Part shown: positions 1 through 9,145 of the stretch, piece by piece | How the letters are laid out: every line of letters begins with the position of its first letter | How positions within the stretch are numbered: the stretch's first letter is position 1 | DNA from: a virus | DNA: 57,111 nt | Virus record (IMG/VR): IMGVR_UViG_3300037847_002035 | Coordinates: 1-57,111 of that record | Strand: one strand, 5' to 3' | Position numbers and translations under genes: made by a program | Notes under the pieces: generated by a model | What the model was told of the DNA's origin: nothing | The model's database searches: none | What the model saw: the letters and a program-made list of their open reading frames with translations, nothing else

Positions 1-2
1 CA

Positions 3-806
3 ATGTTAATATTTGCTGATGACTTTGATCAACTCAATGTCTTTTCCAGATATATCGCAGGTCTACTAAAAGCATCTAACTTCTACTCATCATCTACTGA
101 TGATCAGATAAAAGCGATTGCGGCAGACTTCGTTGCAAAAGTTGTAGAAGCAGACTGGATGTTTAACTATATGAACATTCATGAAGACTTACTAGATGTG
201 GATGCATACTGTCAGAATATGATTACCACTCATGGAATGTTTTCTAATACATATCAGAACGGTGCTAACTTTAGTTACGATCTATTGTTCTATCTCAATG
301 ATCATCAAAGAAACTCTAGTGTCCAAGGTCTAATCAAAGAGAAATTCACTATCCACTCAAACACCATGGCAAAAGATGTGATGGAGCACTTTACATCACG
401 TAGACATTACATGGCATATTTTCTGGCAGTGATTGATTGGATGAATGCAAATGGATTTCCAGTAGACAAAGATGCGTGGGTGAAAGAAACATATCTAAAC
501 TTAGCAAACAAAGGGCAATACACTCAAGCATTCTATAAGATGGAAGAACAATGGAACCGTGTAAAAGATGACTCAGACTTTATTGCCGCACACCAATCTA
601 AAGCAGATAGCGCGGCAGATGGTTGGGAGTATATGGATCTTTACACAGAGTTTAAGAATGCATTCCCTATTGTGAGAAAAGTTATTCAACAAGATTACGA
701 TATGGATAATCTAACGGAAGATATTAAACTGATAAATACTGACGTTCAGTTCTTCTCAAAGAGACAAAACAGGATACCTTATTTGATTCACAAATACCCA
801 TTGTAG
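3..806 (+). CDS. Unrecognised 267-aa phage protein, possibly 5'-truncated
   Basis: Open frame of 267 codons beginning two bases inside the window, so the ATG at 3 may be internal and the gene may start upstream. The protein looks soluble and mostly helical, rich in aromatic and acidic residues, with no signal peptide, membrane segment or recognised motif. It ends 8 bases before the next gene and reads in the same direction as the radical-SAM array, so it is probably the first visible gene of that operon. It could be a partner or substrate of the modifying enzymes, but nothing in its sequence shows this. Confidence 0.6.
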   Translation: MLIFADDFDQLNVFSRYIAGLLKASNFYSSSTDDQIKAIAADFVAKVVEADWMFNYMNIHEDLLDVDAYCQNMITTHGMFSNTYQNGANFSYDLLFYLNDHQRNSSVQGLIKEKFTIHSNTMAKDVMEHFTSRRHYMAYFLAVIDWMNANGFPVDKDAWVKETYLNLANKGQYTQAFYKMEEQWNRVKDDSDFIAAHQSKADSAADGWEYMDLYTEFKNAFPIVRKVIQQDYDMDNLTEDIKLINTDVQFFSKRQNRIPYLIHKYPL

Positions 807-814
807 GATATATT

Positions 815-1552
815 ATGGAAACTATATGTTATGCTTTGCCACTTGCTCCGCAAGATTTAGTTGGCATTTATAAAGAAAAAGATGAAAGTGAAAAAGAGTA
901 TGTTCTCTATGTTGATTACGACAAGACAACTGAGAAGTTAACAGATCAGCATATTCTAATATATCTGGCAAACACGAACTTCAAAACTTCTTTCGATAAA
1001 ATAACTCCTAGTTTAGTACAAGAATTTATCAAGACTAATTTTCTTGTGCATTGTCCTATGCTCAGTAGAATTGTTGCTATGATATTGAAAGTTTATTTGA
1101 AATGGGATTTGACAGATGGTGAGAAACTATTAACTCAAAATCTATTCACCATGGAACAGATCGATGAGTTTATCAAACTCAATACAAATTTAATTGAGGA
1201 TCTGATTGAAGTTATCCAAGGGTTGTTTCCGTACACGTTATGGAAATTACATTCTCATATGGACGATCCGTCTATAGAACCTAATCTAGTAAAGTGCGTA
1301 GAAGAAATAGAGATTGTTGATCATCCTCTCAATATAGGTCCAAATATCGCCAGGTTGGTTACAGATTGTGTTGATGTTTTGTATTTGGTATTCCATATAC
1401 GAGGAGTTTCTCAAAAATTCAATAAACAAATTTATAATGATAATCCTAAATATCATGGAAGTGATTTGTTTTATCTTATGAACCAAACCAAGATTGTAAA
1501 CTGTATTATTGAAATGCTACCAGAGGATTTCTGGCATGATAAGACTGAATGA
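815..1552 (+). CDS. Unrecognised 245-aa protein upstream of radical-SAM array
   Basis: ATG at 815 follows the previous stop by 8 bases, with a weak AGGATA ribosome site. The 245-residue product is acidic with long hydrophobic stretches that look like buried helices rather than membrane spans. I recognise no family. Its 3' end overlaps the first radical-SAM gene by 17 bases, the same style of overlap used between the radical-SAM genes themselves, so it is translationally linked to them. Confidence 0.6.
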   Translation: METICYALPLAPQDLVGIYKEKDESEKEYVLYVDYDKTTEKLTDQHILIYLANTNFKTSFDKITPSLVQEFIKTNFLVHCPMLSRIVAMILKVYLKWDLTDGEKLLTQNLFTMEQIDEFIKLNTNLIEDLIEVIQGLFPYTLWKLHSHMDDPSIEPNLVKCVEEIEIVDHPLNIGPNIARLVTDCVDVLYLVFHIRGVSQKFNKQIYNDNPKYHGSDLFYLMNQTKIVNCIIEMLPEDFWHDKTE

Positions 1553-2555
1553 TACCTATGCAGGGTACTACACATATGATAAAGACCACAGTCCGTCTAA
1601 CGTTGATTTTCTAAGGACGGAGATAAATCTTGACATCCTACATGGATGTGATCAGATGTGTCCTGGTTGTTTTATTCCCAGAAAGAACTTAACTAACGCA
1701 GATCATCTAAAAGATCTGTACGAACTATTAGTCAATGGCAGTTATCACCCAGACGAAATAGTTATAGGTCCTACCGACATATTCGATGCCCAAAACTTTG
1801 AGGAGATAATGAACCATGAGTATATGTTTAAACTTTATGAGATTTCTGCAATTGGATTCACGTCTACACTTCTACAACCATATTGGGTAATCAAATCAAA
1901 ACTAGAGAAGATATGGAGTTTGTATGCTCACATAAAAAGAGTACCCGACATAGACTTCAAGATTGTTTTAGATATAGACAAATACCTTGACGGTGAACTA
2001 GATGACTGGTACAAGAAGTTAAAACTATTCGTGAATGGTTCTGTACAGTTCAGGGTAAATTATTATAAAGGTGTCTTTGACAGAATTAGTTATAATGAAT
2101 TGTGTCAGAAAGCATATGATGACTTCCATGCACCAGTCGTAATCACCCCATCATTCTTGACAGACAGAAATGCTAGAGGTAAGGTAGAGCAACATCTAGC
2201 AAACTTTCGTAAAGATATGCTAGATCAAAAGATAGATGATAAGTGGAAAGAATACTACACATTCTTTGATGCTAAGTTCAACGGTTATGGTTGCCAGAAC
2301 TATAGTTTCTATAACGGCAAACTATATGTAAATCCATTCTTGTATGATGCAATTATTCAGAGGACTCCATTCTTTGAAACGACAATGGATGAGAACAAGT
2401 TATATGATAATATAGAATATGCACAACAGGTAGATGATTGTAATGGTTGTGAATACATGATGAGTTGTGCTGAGAGAAATGTTCACATGTATATGGAGTC
2501 AAGAGACTTGAATAGTTGCGTAGCAATTAAAGAGTACATGTATGCCACTCATTAA
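1536..2555 (+). CDS. Radical SAM protein with SPASM-like C-terminus (array A, 1 of 4)
   Basis: The N-terminal cluster motif CxxxCxxC is present (Cys38, Cys42, Cys45), followed by a GPTD motif at 78-81 shared by all four forward paralogues. The C-terminus carries C-x2-C-x5-C-x16-C (Cys302 to Cys328), enough ligands for one auxiliary iron-sulfur cluster, as in SPASM/Twitch enzymes. Radical SAM enzymes of this type reductively cleave S-adenosylmethionine to make a 5'-deoxyadenosyl radical and often modify peptides or proteins; the substrate here is unknown. The frame extends upstream to a TTG at 1509, but the ATG at 1536 has an AGAGG site about 10 bases before it and is preferred. It overlaps both neighbours. 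Confidence 0.85.
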   Translation: MIRLNDTYAGYYTYDKDHSPSNVDFLRTEINLDILHGCDQMCPGCFIPRKNLTNADHLKDLYELLVNGSYHPDEIVIGPTDIFDAQNFEEIMNHEYMFKLYEISAIGFTSTLLQPYWVIKSKLEKIWSLYAHIKRVPDIDFKIVLDIDKYLDGELDDWYKKLKLFVNGSVQFRVNYYKGVFDRISYNELCQKAYDDFHAPVVITPSFLTDRNARGKVEQHLANFRKDMLDQKIDDKWKEYYTFFDAKFNGYGCQNYSFYNGKLYVNPFLYDAIIQRTPFFETTMDENKLYDNIEYAQQVDDCNGCEYMMSCAERNVHMYMESRDLNSCVAIKEYMYATH

Positions 2556-3699
2556 GAACAACCTATATTACGAACTTACTACAGAGACACAGACTAAACC
2601 AGTATCTGCAGTGAAGATCCAGATGGACGTGTTGGATGGTTGCCACCACAAGTGTCCTGGTTGTTTTGTTCACCGTAGAGGCAACGCAAGCAATATAGAT
2701 CAATTAGCACAAGCAAAGGAGTTTGTCAAGAATATAACTGACAGAGGAATATTAGTTGACGAGGTCCTAATCGGACCTACAGACTTCCTTGCATCTGAAA
2801 ACTTCTATGAAGTAATGCCAGAACTAGAGGACATGATCAATGATAATTCACCCATACTTGCTTTTGTTAGCACTCTTATTGACGGTGACATTGTGCAGTT
2901 TTGTGATTGGATAACTGAGAGAATAAACCTAGACACAGAGATAGAGATAGGTATTGCAATAAACCCCCACAAGTTTTCTGAACAAACCTATTTACAAAAC
3001 ATCAAAGATAAGTTATGGTACATAGACAGAAACCTAATGCATGAGGTGACCTACACATTTGTTGTGAATATAAGAGACTATGGATTGGACTACACAGTTC
3101 TTCATGATAAGGCAGTGAAAGAGTTCAGCACTATCCTAGATTTTATTCCTTCTGTATCTCGGTCACACAAACCAAATATAATACTCAGCACACTATCGAA
3201 GTTCAACGAATACTTCAACGAGATTAGTAAGGACACCAAGTTAAATAATATTATGGTTGACCACTCACATGCAGGAATGAACTATACTGTTCTCAACTAC
3301 AAGAGAGGCGATTGGTATCTCAGTCCGTTTATGTATGAGAACATGGCAATCTATGATGATAGTCTCAAGGTAGAATCTTTTGACGATGTAGTCCCAATAA
3401 CTGAATCACAAATAAATAGAGCAAAGGGTACAGAGTGTGAAGACTGTCCATTGTTCTTTAGTTGCTACAACCGTAAGATAATTCTATTACGAGATTATCT
3501 GGGAGTCAAGCATTGCATTGCACCGAAAGAGAATATGCTAAACAACATACACAATTACAATGCACCTGCACAGACAATGTATCAATGGGATGGTTACAGC
3601 GTAGAGAATGATAAACGAGGATATCGAAAGAAGTTTTTGGTGACAGAAGATAACGATCCAGAACTAGAAAGAATAAAGAATATATCTTATGTTAAATGA
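2542..3699 (+). CDS. Radical SAM protein with SPASM-like C-terminus (array A, 2 of 4)
   Basis: 385 residues. CxxxCxxC is at Cys34, Cys38 and Cys41 in the context GC...CPGCF, and a GPTD motif follows about 40 residues later. The C-terminal third contains a PFxYE segment and then C-x2-C-x5-C-x16-C, the same spacing as in the gene before it. The last 60 residues or so extend beyond the cysteines, unlike its paralogues. It starts 14 bases inside the preceding gene and overlaps the next by 11 bases. Function inferred only to the level of a radical-SAM maturase-like enzyme. Confidence 0.85.
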   Translation: MPLIKNNLYYELTTETQTKPVSAVKIQMDVLDGCHHKCPGCFVHRRGNASNIDQLAQAKEFVKNITDRGILVDEVLIGPTDFLASENFYEVMPELEDMINDNSPILAFVSTLIDGDIVQFCDWITERINLDTEIEIGIAINPHKFSEQTYLQNIKDKLWYIDRNLMHEVTYTFVVNIRDYGLDYTVLHDKAVKEFSTILDFIPSVSRSHKPNIILSTLSKFNEYFNEISKDTKLNNIMVDHSHAGMNYTVLNYKRGDWYLSPFMYENMAIYDDSLKVESFDDVVPITESQINRAKGTECEDCPLFFSCYNRKIILLRDYLGVKHCIAPKENMLNNIHNYNAPAQTMYQWDGYSVENDKRGYRKKFLVTEDNDPELERIKNISYVK

Positions 3700-4834
3700 C
3701 GAATGGAAAAAGATTGTAGTTGATGGGAATAGACTTGAAGAGTTTACTGCTATCTCTGCCATGTCCCAGTATAAGATACAACCTCAGTTAGAGATACTTG
3801 AGGGTTGTTCCTATATGTGTCCTGGTTGCTTTGTCAAACGTAAGGGCAACTGGAGTCCGTACTCTATTCATCTTTTCTGGGAACTCGCAAAGGAACTTAT
3901 GGGTAGAGAGGACATTGTATTGGATGACCTTGTCATCGGTCCTACCGACTTCTACGGTGCAGAAAACCTAGAGACGATTATAGAAGAAGTCAAACTGGCA
4001 GAAGGTATCATGATGATGCCTGAAGATAATCGCAATGTTCAACACAATTGTTCTATCCTTGGTTCGTTGTCTGAAAAAGATATAGAGGGAAAGATCCGTA
4101 AAATAGAAAAGTCACTGGTGGGGAGCGTGGTTAAGTCTTGGGACGTACAGGTGGCATTAGATGTTAAAAGACTTCTTTACGATAAAGAGTATAGGGGAGC
4201 ACTCGATAATCGTATCGAAACATTTAAGGAGTCAAGTCTTAACTATGAGATATCCATGGCAACAAATATAGTTGACGGTATCGAAGATATGATCTATGAT
4301 GCGATTGATTTAGTCAGAGAAGAATACCAGACAGTGATAGAGATCTTACCATCCGTAGTGAGATCATTTGACCACAGTCCAAAGCATGGAGAGAAACTAT
4401 TCGAGTGGAACGACATGCTCACGAAGTTATCTACTGACGAAAAAAGATTTAAAACAAAATTTCATTTCCTACAAGGTGACGTTTCCCATAAAGCATTCCA
4501 CTACTCCGTGATAAACATACACAATGGAAGAATGTTCATGGCACCTTTTATATACGAGAATGCACAGATATACAATGATGCTTTTCTTATTGACATTACC
4601 CAAGGTGGTGATATAGTGGATCGTATATTAGAACATAAGCACTGGATTGTCAACCACCAAATTCAAAACTCTCAGTTGACAGAGTGCCATACCTGTAAGT
4701 ATTTAAATATATGTTCTCACCGACTTGTCCCCAGAGTAATGGAAACAGTATTCGAGAACAGGAAAGAATGTATTCTAAATAAAGACGTGATACAACTATT
4801 TGACGATGAGGTTTATTATGGGAATAGTTACTGA
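3689..4834 (+). CDS. Radical SAM protein with SPASM-like C-terminus (array A, 3 of 4)
   Basis: 381 residues with CxxxCxxC at Cys40, Cys44 and Cys47 (GC...CPGCF), the array-specific GPTD motif, a PFxYE segment and a C-terminal C-x2-C-x5-C-x18-C set. Closely similar in layout to genes 1, 2 and 4 of the array, which suggests tandem duplication followed by strong divergence. The ATG at 3689 lies 11 bases inside the upstream gene. The substrate cannot be told from sequence. Confidence 0.85.
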   Translation: MLNDEWKKIVVDGNRLEEFTAISAMSQYKIQPQLEILEGCSYMCPGCFVKRKGNWSPYSIHLFWELAKELMGREDIVLDDLVIGPTDFYGAENLETIIEEVKLAEGIMMMPEDNRNVQHNCSILGSLSEKDIEGKIRKIEKSLVGSVVKSWDVQVALDVKRLLYDKEYRGALDNRIETFKESSLNYEISMATNIVDGIEDMIYDAIDLVREEYQTVIEILPSVVRSFDHSPKHGEKLFEWNDMLTKLSTDEKRFKTKFHFLQGDVSHKAFHYSVINIHNGRMFMAPFIYENAQIYNDAFLIDITQGGDIVDRILEHKHWIVNHQIQNSQLTECHTCKYLNICSHRLVPRVMETVFENRKECILNKDVIQLFDDEVYYGNSY

Positions 4835-5843
4835 TAACAAATCCCACGCACAAGCAGACAAAGACTTTGATCTTAGTTTTAGTGAAGGACACGAGATCAA
4901 GGTGCAGTTCAACTGTGAGATCTTGTCTGGTTGCGAGTTCAAGTGTAAAGGTTGTTTCGTAAATAAACTAGGATCTAACGTAGGGGATTTTCAAAGACTC
5001 AATGATGCTATCGACTTATTCAATGAAAACGGTTACCGAGTTTCTACAATCAATATCGGACCTACTGATATATTCGGTAACAATAATGTTCTAGAATTGT
5101 TACAAGATGAAATATTTCGTGAATGTTTATCTAAGGTAACTACAATACAATTCGTAACAACTCTATCAGAACAAATAGATCTTAGGGTTATAGATCTACT
5201 AAACAGTATACCCAAGAAGGAAGGTTTTATGTACGACTGTAATGTGGTCGTAGAACATCCTGTTGTCTGGGGAAGTCTTCAGTCAAGACTCAACATGCTC
5301 AACCTATTCGAAGATGACCTAAACTATTATTTCGTTTACAATATGGGTAATGATGACGAAGACAATGAAAAGGTTCTAGATCTATCGAAGGTGACAGACA
5401 GATACTTTGATACGATACTACAACTCAACCCATCATTCTTTCGCGCACCCAAGAGTAAAGTGCAAAAGCATATGATTGAGAAATGGAAGAGTTATGATTT
5501 CAGTCACGACATGTACCCCAAGACAATTGCTGATCAGGCACAGGGTGGATCTTTAGAACTAAACTTTACTTACTGCAACGAGAGATTTTTCTGGACACCA
5601 TTTGTCTACGACATTGTCATGATAGGAACTGATGAGTTCGAAGTCAAGGAAGAGTGGAATATTAATTCTTGGACGAAGGTGAAAGAAGATCAATTTTTAA
5701 ATCAATTAGAATATACTGCAGAAACAGAACAATGTGCAATGTGTCCCAAACAGATGACGTGTATTGACAAAGGGGTCATCAGTTACATGAAGCATCACGC
5801 ACTTACCAGTTGTGTCTTCCCAGACTTTATTCGATCCATGTAA
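4818..5843 (+). CDS. Radical SAM protein with SPASM-like C-terminus (array A, 4 of 4)
   Basis: 341 residues from the ATG at 4818, which has a GATGAGG site just upstream; the longer frame from a TTG at 4800 is less likely. CxxxCxxC at Cys39, Cys43, Cys46 (CKGCF), the GPTD motif, a PFxYD segment and C-terminal C-x2-C-x5-C-x16-C are all present. It is the last gene of the forward array, and its 3' end overlaps the 3' end of the oppositely oriented radical-SAM gene by 49 bases, so the two arrays converge tail to tail. Confidence 0.85.
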   Translation: MGIVTDNKSHAQADKDFDLSFSEGHEIKVQFNCEILSGCEFKCKGCFVNKLGSNVGDFQRLNDAIDLFNENGYRVSTINIGPTDIFGNNNVLELLQDEIFRECLSKVTTIQFVTTLSEQIDLRVIDLLNSIPKKEGFMYDCNVVVEHPVVWGSLQSRLNMLNLFEDDLNYYFVYNMGNDDEDNEKVLDLSKVTDRYFDTILQLNPSFFRAPKSKVQKHMIEKWKSYDFSHDMYPKTIADQAQGGSLELNFTYCNERFFWTPFVYDIVMIGTDEFEVKEEWNINSWTKVKEDQFLNQLEYTAETEQCAMCPKQMTCIDKGVISYMKHHALTSCVFPDFIRSM

Positions 5844-6892
5844 TTAAACCACATTCGCATTACGCAGTCAGGTAGATCTCTTTCTCGGTTCTTCCAGTCC
5901 CATTGGGTGTAGCATCTAAACCCACACTTATCCCACCACTTACAAGAAAGACAACCGTGTTCATCCATGTATGCTTGCATCATACTGGCATTGTCTTGTC
6001 GGTTCAGTGGTGTGTTGAAATCTGATTTAGTGTAGCGATCCCACCTGCAGTTTGATATACTATTGTTCGGAAAGATAGTAACCTTGTTCAATGCCATGCA
6101 ATGCATGTGGTTATTCTCATTCTTTATAAGATCACTAATAGGGTTAATGTCGGGATAATTATGAAATATGAAGGTGAGGAAATCAAGGTAGAGACTATCA
6201 GATGGGATAAGATGGTCGAAACCTTTATCAGGAATATAATCGTCAAAGTAAAAATTATCAAACTTACTATAGAGATAGTGAAAATACTCATCGTCATCTT
6301 TCATAAACCTTTCTATAGACGGAACCGTTGCAACCATATTGATTGACGTAATGTAGTCGGCAAAGTATTCTATGTTCTTGCCGTAAGGTCCTCGTACTGG
6401 TCTACCATCAAAGTCATAGGAACAAATAATATAGGATGGTATATCTGCTTCATTCAAATCATCTAGGAGTTTTTGTACTTTGTCTCTCTTACTAAATTGA
6501 AACGATGTTACCCAAACAACTTTTATTTCTTGTTCGTATTTATCGTACAATTTCTTTATCTCTATCAGCATATCATAATAGACATCGTATGCCCAATCAG
6601 AGATCCTGTCTTGGAATAGTTCACCCCCAACCATATTGATCTGGCACGTCTTAACCATCCCCTGCATTTTCTTCAGGTGATCCTCAACAAGAGGTATCTT
6701 AGAGAACATTCCCTCACGAGAAAGACCAACTGTCGATTTCTTGTCGTGGTGACAGAAAGCACAGTTCAGGTGACAGTTCTCGAATAGCGTGAGTTCTATC
6801 TCACCTATGTTCGGTCTCTTCTTCTCTAGTAAGACTTTTGTAAAGTCAAAGTTTGTCAAACAGCATTTCCTCGTGGTAATACTCTCGGACAT
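5795..6892 (-). CDS. Radical SAM/SPASM protein (array B, last gene)
   Basis: 365 residues. CxxxCxxC occurs at Cys40, Cys44 and Cys47 (CHLNCAFC). The C-terminus has C-x2-C-x5-C-x3-C-x15-C, close to the classical SPASM signature of peptide-modifying radical SAM enzymes such as anaerobic sulfatase maturases. The ATG at 6892 lies 47 bases inside the preceding minus gene; an in-frame TTG near 6859 just after a GAGGAAA stretch is an alternative start that would remove only the first 11 residues. It differs from array A in lacking GPTD. Confidence 0.85.
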   Translation of the reverse strand: MSESITTRKCCLTNFDFTKVLLEKKRPNIGEIELTLFENCHLNCAFCHHDKKSTVGLSREGMFSKIPLVEDHLKKMQGMVKTCQINMVGGELFQDRISDWAYDVYYDMLIEIKKLYDKYEQEIKVVWVTSFQFSKRDKVQKLLDDLNEADIPSYIICSYDFDGRPVRGPYGKNIEYFADYITSINMVATVPSIERFMKDDDEYFHYLYSKFDNFYFDDYIPDKGFDHLIPSDSLYLDFLTFIFHNYPDINPISDLIKNENNHMHCMALNKVTIFPNNSISNCRWDRYTKSDFNTPLNRQDNASMMQAYMDEHGCLSCKWWDKCGFRCYTQWDWKNRERDLPDCVMRMWFNYMDRIKSGKTQLVSA

Positions 6893-7244
6893 CTGGGCAC
6901 ATACCCTTGTCCTCGTTGAATTCTAATCTTTTCAAAATCGCATCATATGTTTCCTTGTCTTGACTGTATCTCCGAAAGTATGGATCTTTCGGGATCAGAT
7001 CAGCATCGTCTAGCACTGTATAAAAGTCTTCTTTGAAATCTTTCTCTATCCATTTGGCATAACAGATAGCAACGAAGTAAGACTTAGCAGGGTAGATCCA
7101 GTCGTGCACCTTTATATTGAAATGTAGTAGTGCGTCTTCCACAACTGTATCTGGTCTGAAGTTTATTGGCACTCCTTCTAAATCATCTTTATACACTGAC
7201 TCCATCAAGTGGTAGGCGTTGGATCTTGCTTTCCATTCTTGCAT
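6846..7244 (-). CDS. Unrecognised 132-aa protein within radical-SAM array B
   Basis: 132 residues, rich in Tyr, Trp, Phe and acidic residues, with one Cys near the C-terminus and one in the middle, no membrane span and no recognised domain. It is the only non-radical-SAM gene inside either array. It overlaps its upstream neighbour by 56 bases and its downstream neighbour by 47 bases, so it is translated as part of the same operon. Position suggests a partner, substrate-binding or substrate protein for the neighbouring enzymes (inference). Confidence 0.65.
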   Translation of the reverse strand: MQEWKARSNAYHLMESVYKDDLEGVPINFRPDTVVEDALLHFNIKVHDWIYPAKSYFVAICYAKWIEKDFKEDFYTVLDDADLIPKDPYFRRYSQDKETYDAILKRLEFNEDKGMCPDVREYYHEEMLFDKL

Positions 7245-8130
7245 AATCTAATAATCCTTTATATCCATTACAACTGTGTGTTAGGTCTTTTACATATCTA
7301 TAATGTTCGGTCAAACATTTACCAAAGTATTCACAACTCTTACATATTCCAGACACGTTGTCAGTCTTTTCTTTCTCTGTCCACTTTATATAATCATCGT
7401 ATGAGTCAAGTTCAAGAAAGTATTCGTGGTCATTCTTATCAAACTCTAATACACCAAACCTGCCATTGGGTGTGATGTAAACATGATCATCACTGAATGC
7501 ATTGTATTGACCAGATAGCGAGTCTTCTATTCTAGCGGCATTCTCAAAGTGGAACTTCTTGTCTGGGTGCTCCAACCATTTTATAACAAAGTCTTCGAAG
7601 TCCTTATGCGTTACATTATGTTGGTTTGCTTGATTGGTCGAGTATGGTTTTATCTCTACACTCACAACATTAGAAACCATGTTCAAAGTAAATATCATAA
7701 AGTCCACGTCCATCTGCAATACCTTTTCGGATGCCAGTATCAGAACAGCAAGTTCTTTATTTGCATCCATCATATTACTGAGGACATGTTGTTGCTTCTC
7801 TCTTGCATCAAAGTCATACGATACCGATAATGTTATATCATCATCCCTAAAGAAGTCAGGGAAAGCAGAGAGGTTCGTGTTTATATTTATTTCTCCATCG
7901 TAGTATTTACGAATAACATCTTTCATCGAATAGAAATAATCTGGTCGAAGCAAACCAACTTCACCCCCATAGAGATCTATATGGTTTATCTCTGGGACTT
8001 CTGACAGTCTCTGATCTAATACTGAAAGTGTAATCTGTTGTCTATCACCTAATTGTTCTGGTGTCAAGTAGCAAAAGTCACAACGGAAGTTACAGTAGTA
8101 GGTAGGGTTAATGGACAGATTCATCGACAT
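7189..8130 (-). CDS. Radical SAM protein with C-terminal cysteine cluster (array B)
   Basis: 313 residues with the cluster motif very close to the N-terminus (Cys13, Cys17, Cys20 in CNFRCDFCY), a DLYGGEVGLL segment typical of the glycine-rich SAM-binding region of radical SAM folds, and C-terminal C-x2-C-x5-C-x14-C. The first methionine is at 8130, with a second two codons later. It overlaps the upstream radical-SAM gene by 23 bases. Confidence 0.85.
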   Translation of the reverse strand: MSMNLSINPTYYCNFRCDFCYLTPEQLGDRQQITLSVLDQRLSEVPEINHIDLYGGEVGLLRPDYFYSMKDVIRKYYDGEININTNLSAFPDFFRDDDITLSVSYDFDAREKQQHVLSNMMDANKELAVLILASEKVLQMDVDFMIFTLNMVSNVVSVEIKPYSTNQANQHNVTHKDFEDFVIKWLEHPDKKFHFENAARIEDSLSGQYNAFSDDHVYITPNGRFGVLEFDKNDHEYFLELDSYDDYIKWTEKEKTDNVSGICKSCEYFGKCLTEHYRYVKDLTHSCNGYKGLLDYARMESKIQRLPLDGVSV

Positions 8131-9145
8131 AGGGAGTCACACCGTCTGGGTTCATTTTGTTTATCTCTAATATTCTGGGAGCAAGTGTTTTCATTTGTCT
8201 GCAGTGTTCTTCTACAGTTCCCTCTCGCTTCATGTCTCTGACAGTTTTCTTACAACCATTACAGATCTCAAACATAGGGCAAGTATAACATGACATCTTC
8301 ATAGTCTGGATGAGAGGATCATCTTGTAATGGTGTTTGCATCTCACCGTTCATCTCTTCATCGAAGTTTATTTCGTAGTCGAGATCATCTGCAAGTGAAC
8401 CACAGGAATAGTAATCACCGCCAGGATTGAAAGCACGAATACCTTCATCACATTTTCTATTCTGGGGACAACTGGTTGCAGAACCACCAAGTCTCTTCAT
8501 CATTGCTTTGGTATTGTATTCCCAAGGGTGAAGACCTTGATCGTAGATATCAACGTATGTCTTATACATCTTGCTCAACCGATAGGTATTGCCTTGGACA
8601 CCAGATGCCATGGCATAATTCAATTTACATTCTACATCCATTTCCTTGGCAAGTTTTACATTGTCGATAGCACGATAATCATTCATATCTGTAATCACTG
8701 CAATAAAGTCTGGTCTTTCTCCGCAGTACTTCAACATTGCGTCCGATACATTCCAGAAGTCTTCCTCAGTAAATTCACTGAAGTCTCCTTTGAGTCTACC
8801 ACCCCCATACTGAAAAGATGTGCAGACACCCATACGCGGATGATTGAATAGATCAACCCACTTCTCTGGTTTTACATAGAAAGGCCAAAGGTTAGTTGTG
8901 AATGAAATGTATGCAGGGTAGTCGTGTTCATCTAGATGCTCTATCAGTTTCCAATAGTAACTAGGATCTACCATCAACGGATCTCCACCATTGATAATCA
9001 AAGATTTGGTTTCAGGGTATCTTTTCAGAAACCTGAAGATATAGTCCATGTCCAATAAACCTGCATTGTTCGGATCGATTGCAGTCGAAGAACAAAACGA
9101 GCATTTGAAATTACATGCCTCTGTTGGTTTTATTATCAGATCCAT
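8108..9145 (-). CDS. Radical SAM/SPASM protein (array B)
   Basis: 345 residues. CxxxCxxC at Cys11, Cys15, Cys18; an INGGDPL segment matches the GGEP-type SAM-binding motif; a middle pair of cysteines and a GGDYYSCG segment resemble the first auxiliary-cluster region of SPASM proteins; and the C-terminus has C-x2-C-x5-C-x2-C-x16-C. This arrangement predicts up to three iron-sulfur clusters. It overlaps its upstream neighbour by 10 bases. One of the three GGCC tetranucleotides of the window lies in it (8883). Confidence 0.87.
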   Translation of the reverse strand: MDLIIKPTEACNFKCSFCSSTAIDPNNAGLLDMDYIFRFLKRYPETKSLIINGGDPLMVDPSYYWKLIEHLDEHDYPAYISFTTNLWPFYVKPEKWVDLFNHPRMGVCTSFQYGGGRLKGDFSEFTEEDFWNVSDAMLKYCGERPDFIAVITDMNDYRAIDNVKLAKEMDVECKLNYAMASGVQGNTYRLSKMYKTYVDIYDQGLHPWEYNTKAMMKRLGGSATSCPQNRKCDEGIRAFNPGGDYYSCGSLADDLDYEINFDEEMNGEMQTPLQDDPLIQTMKMSCYTCPMFEICNGCKKTVRDMKREGTVEEHCRQMKTLAPRILEINKMNPDGVTPYVDESVH

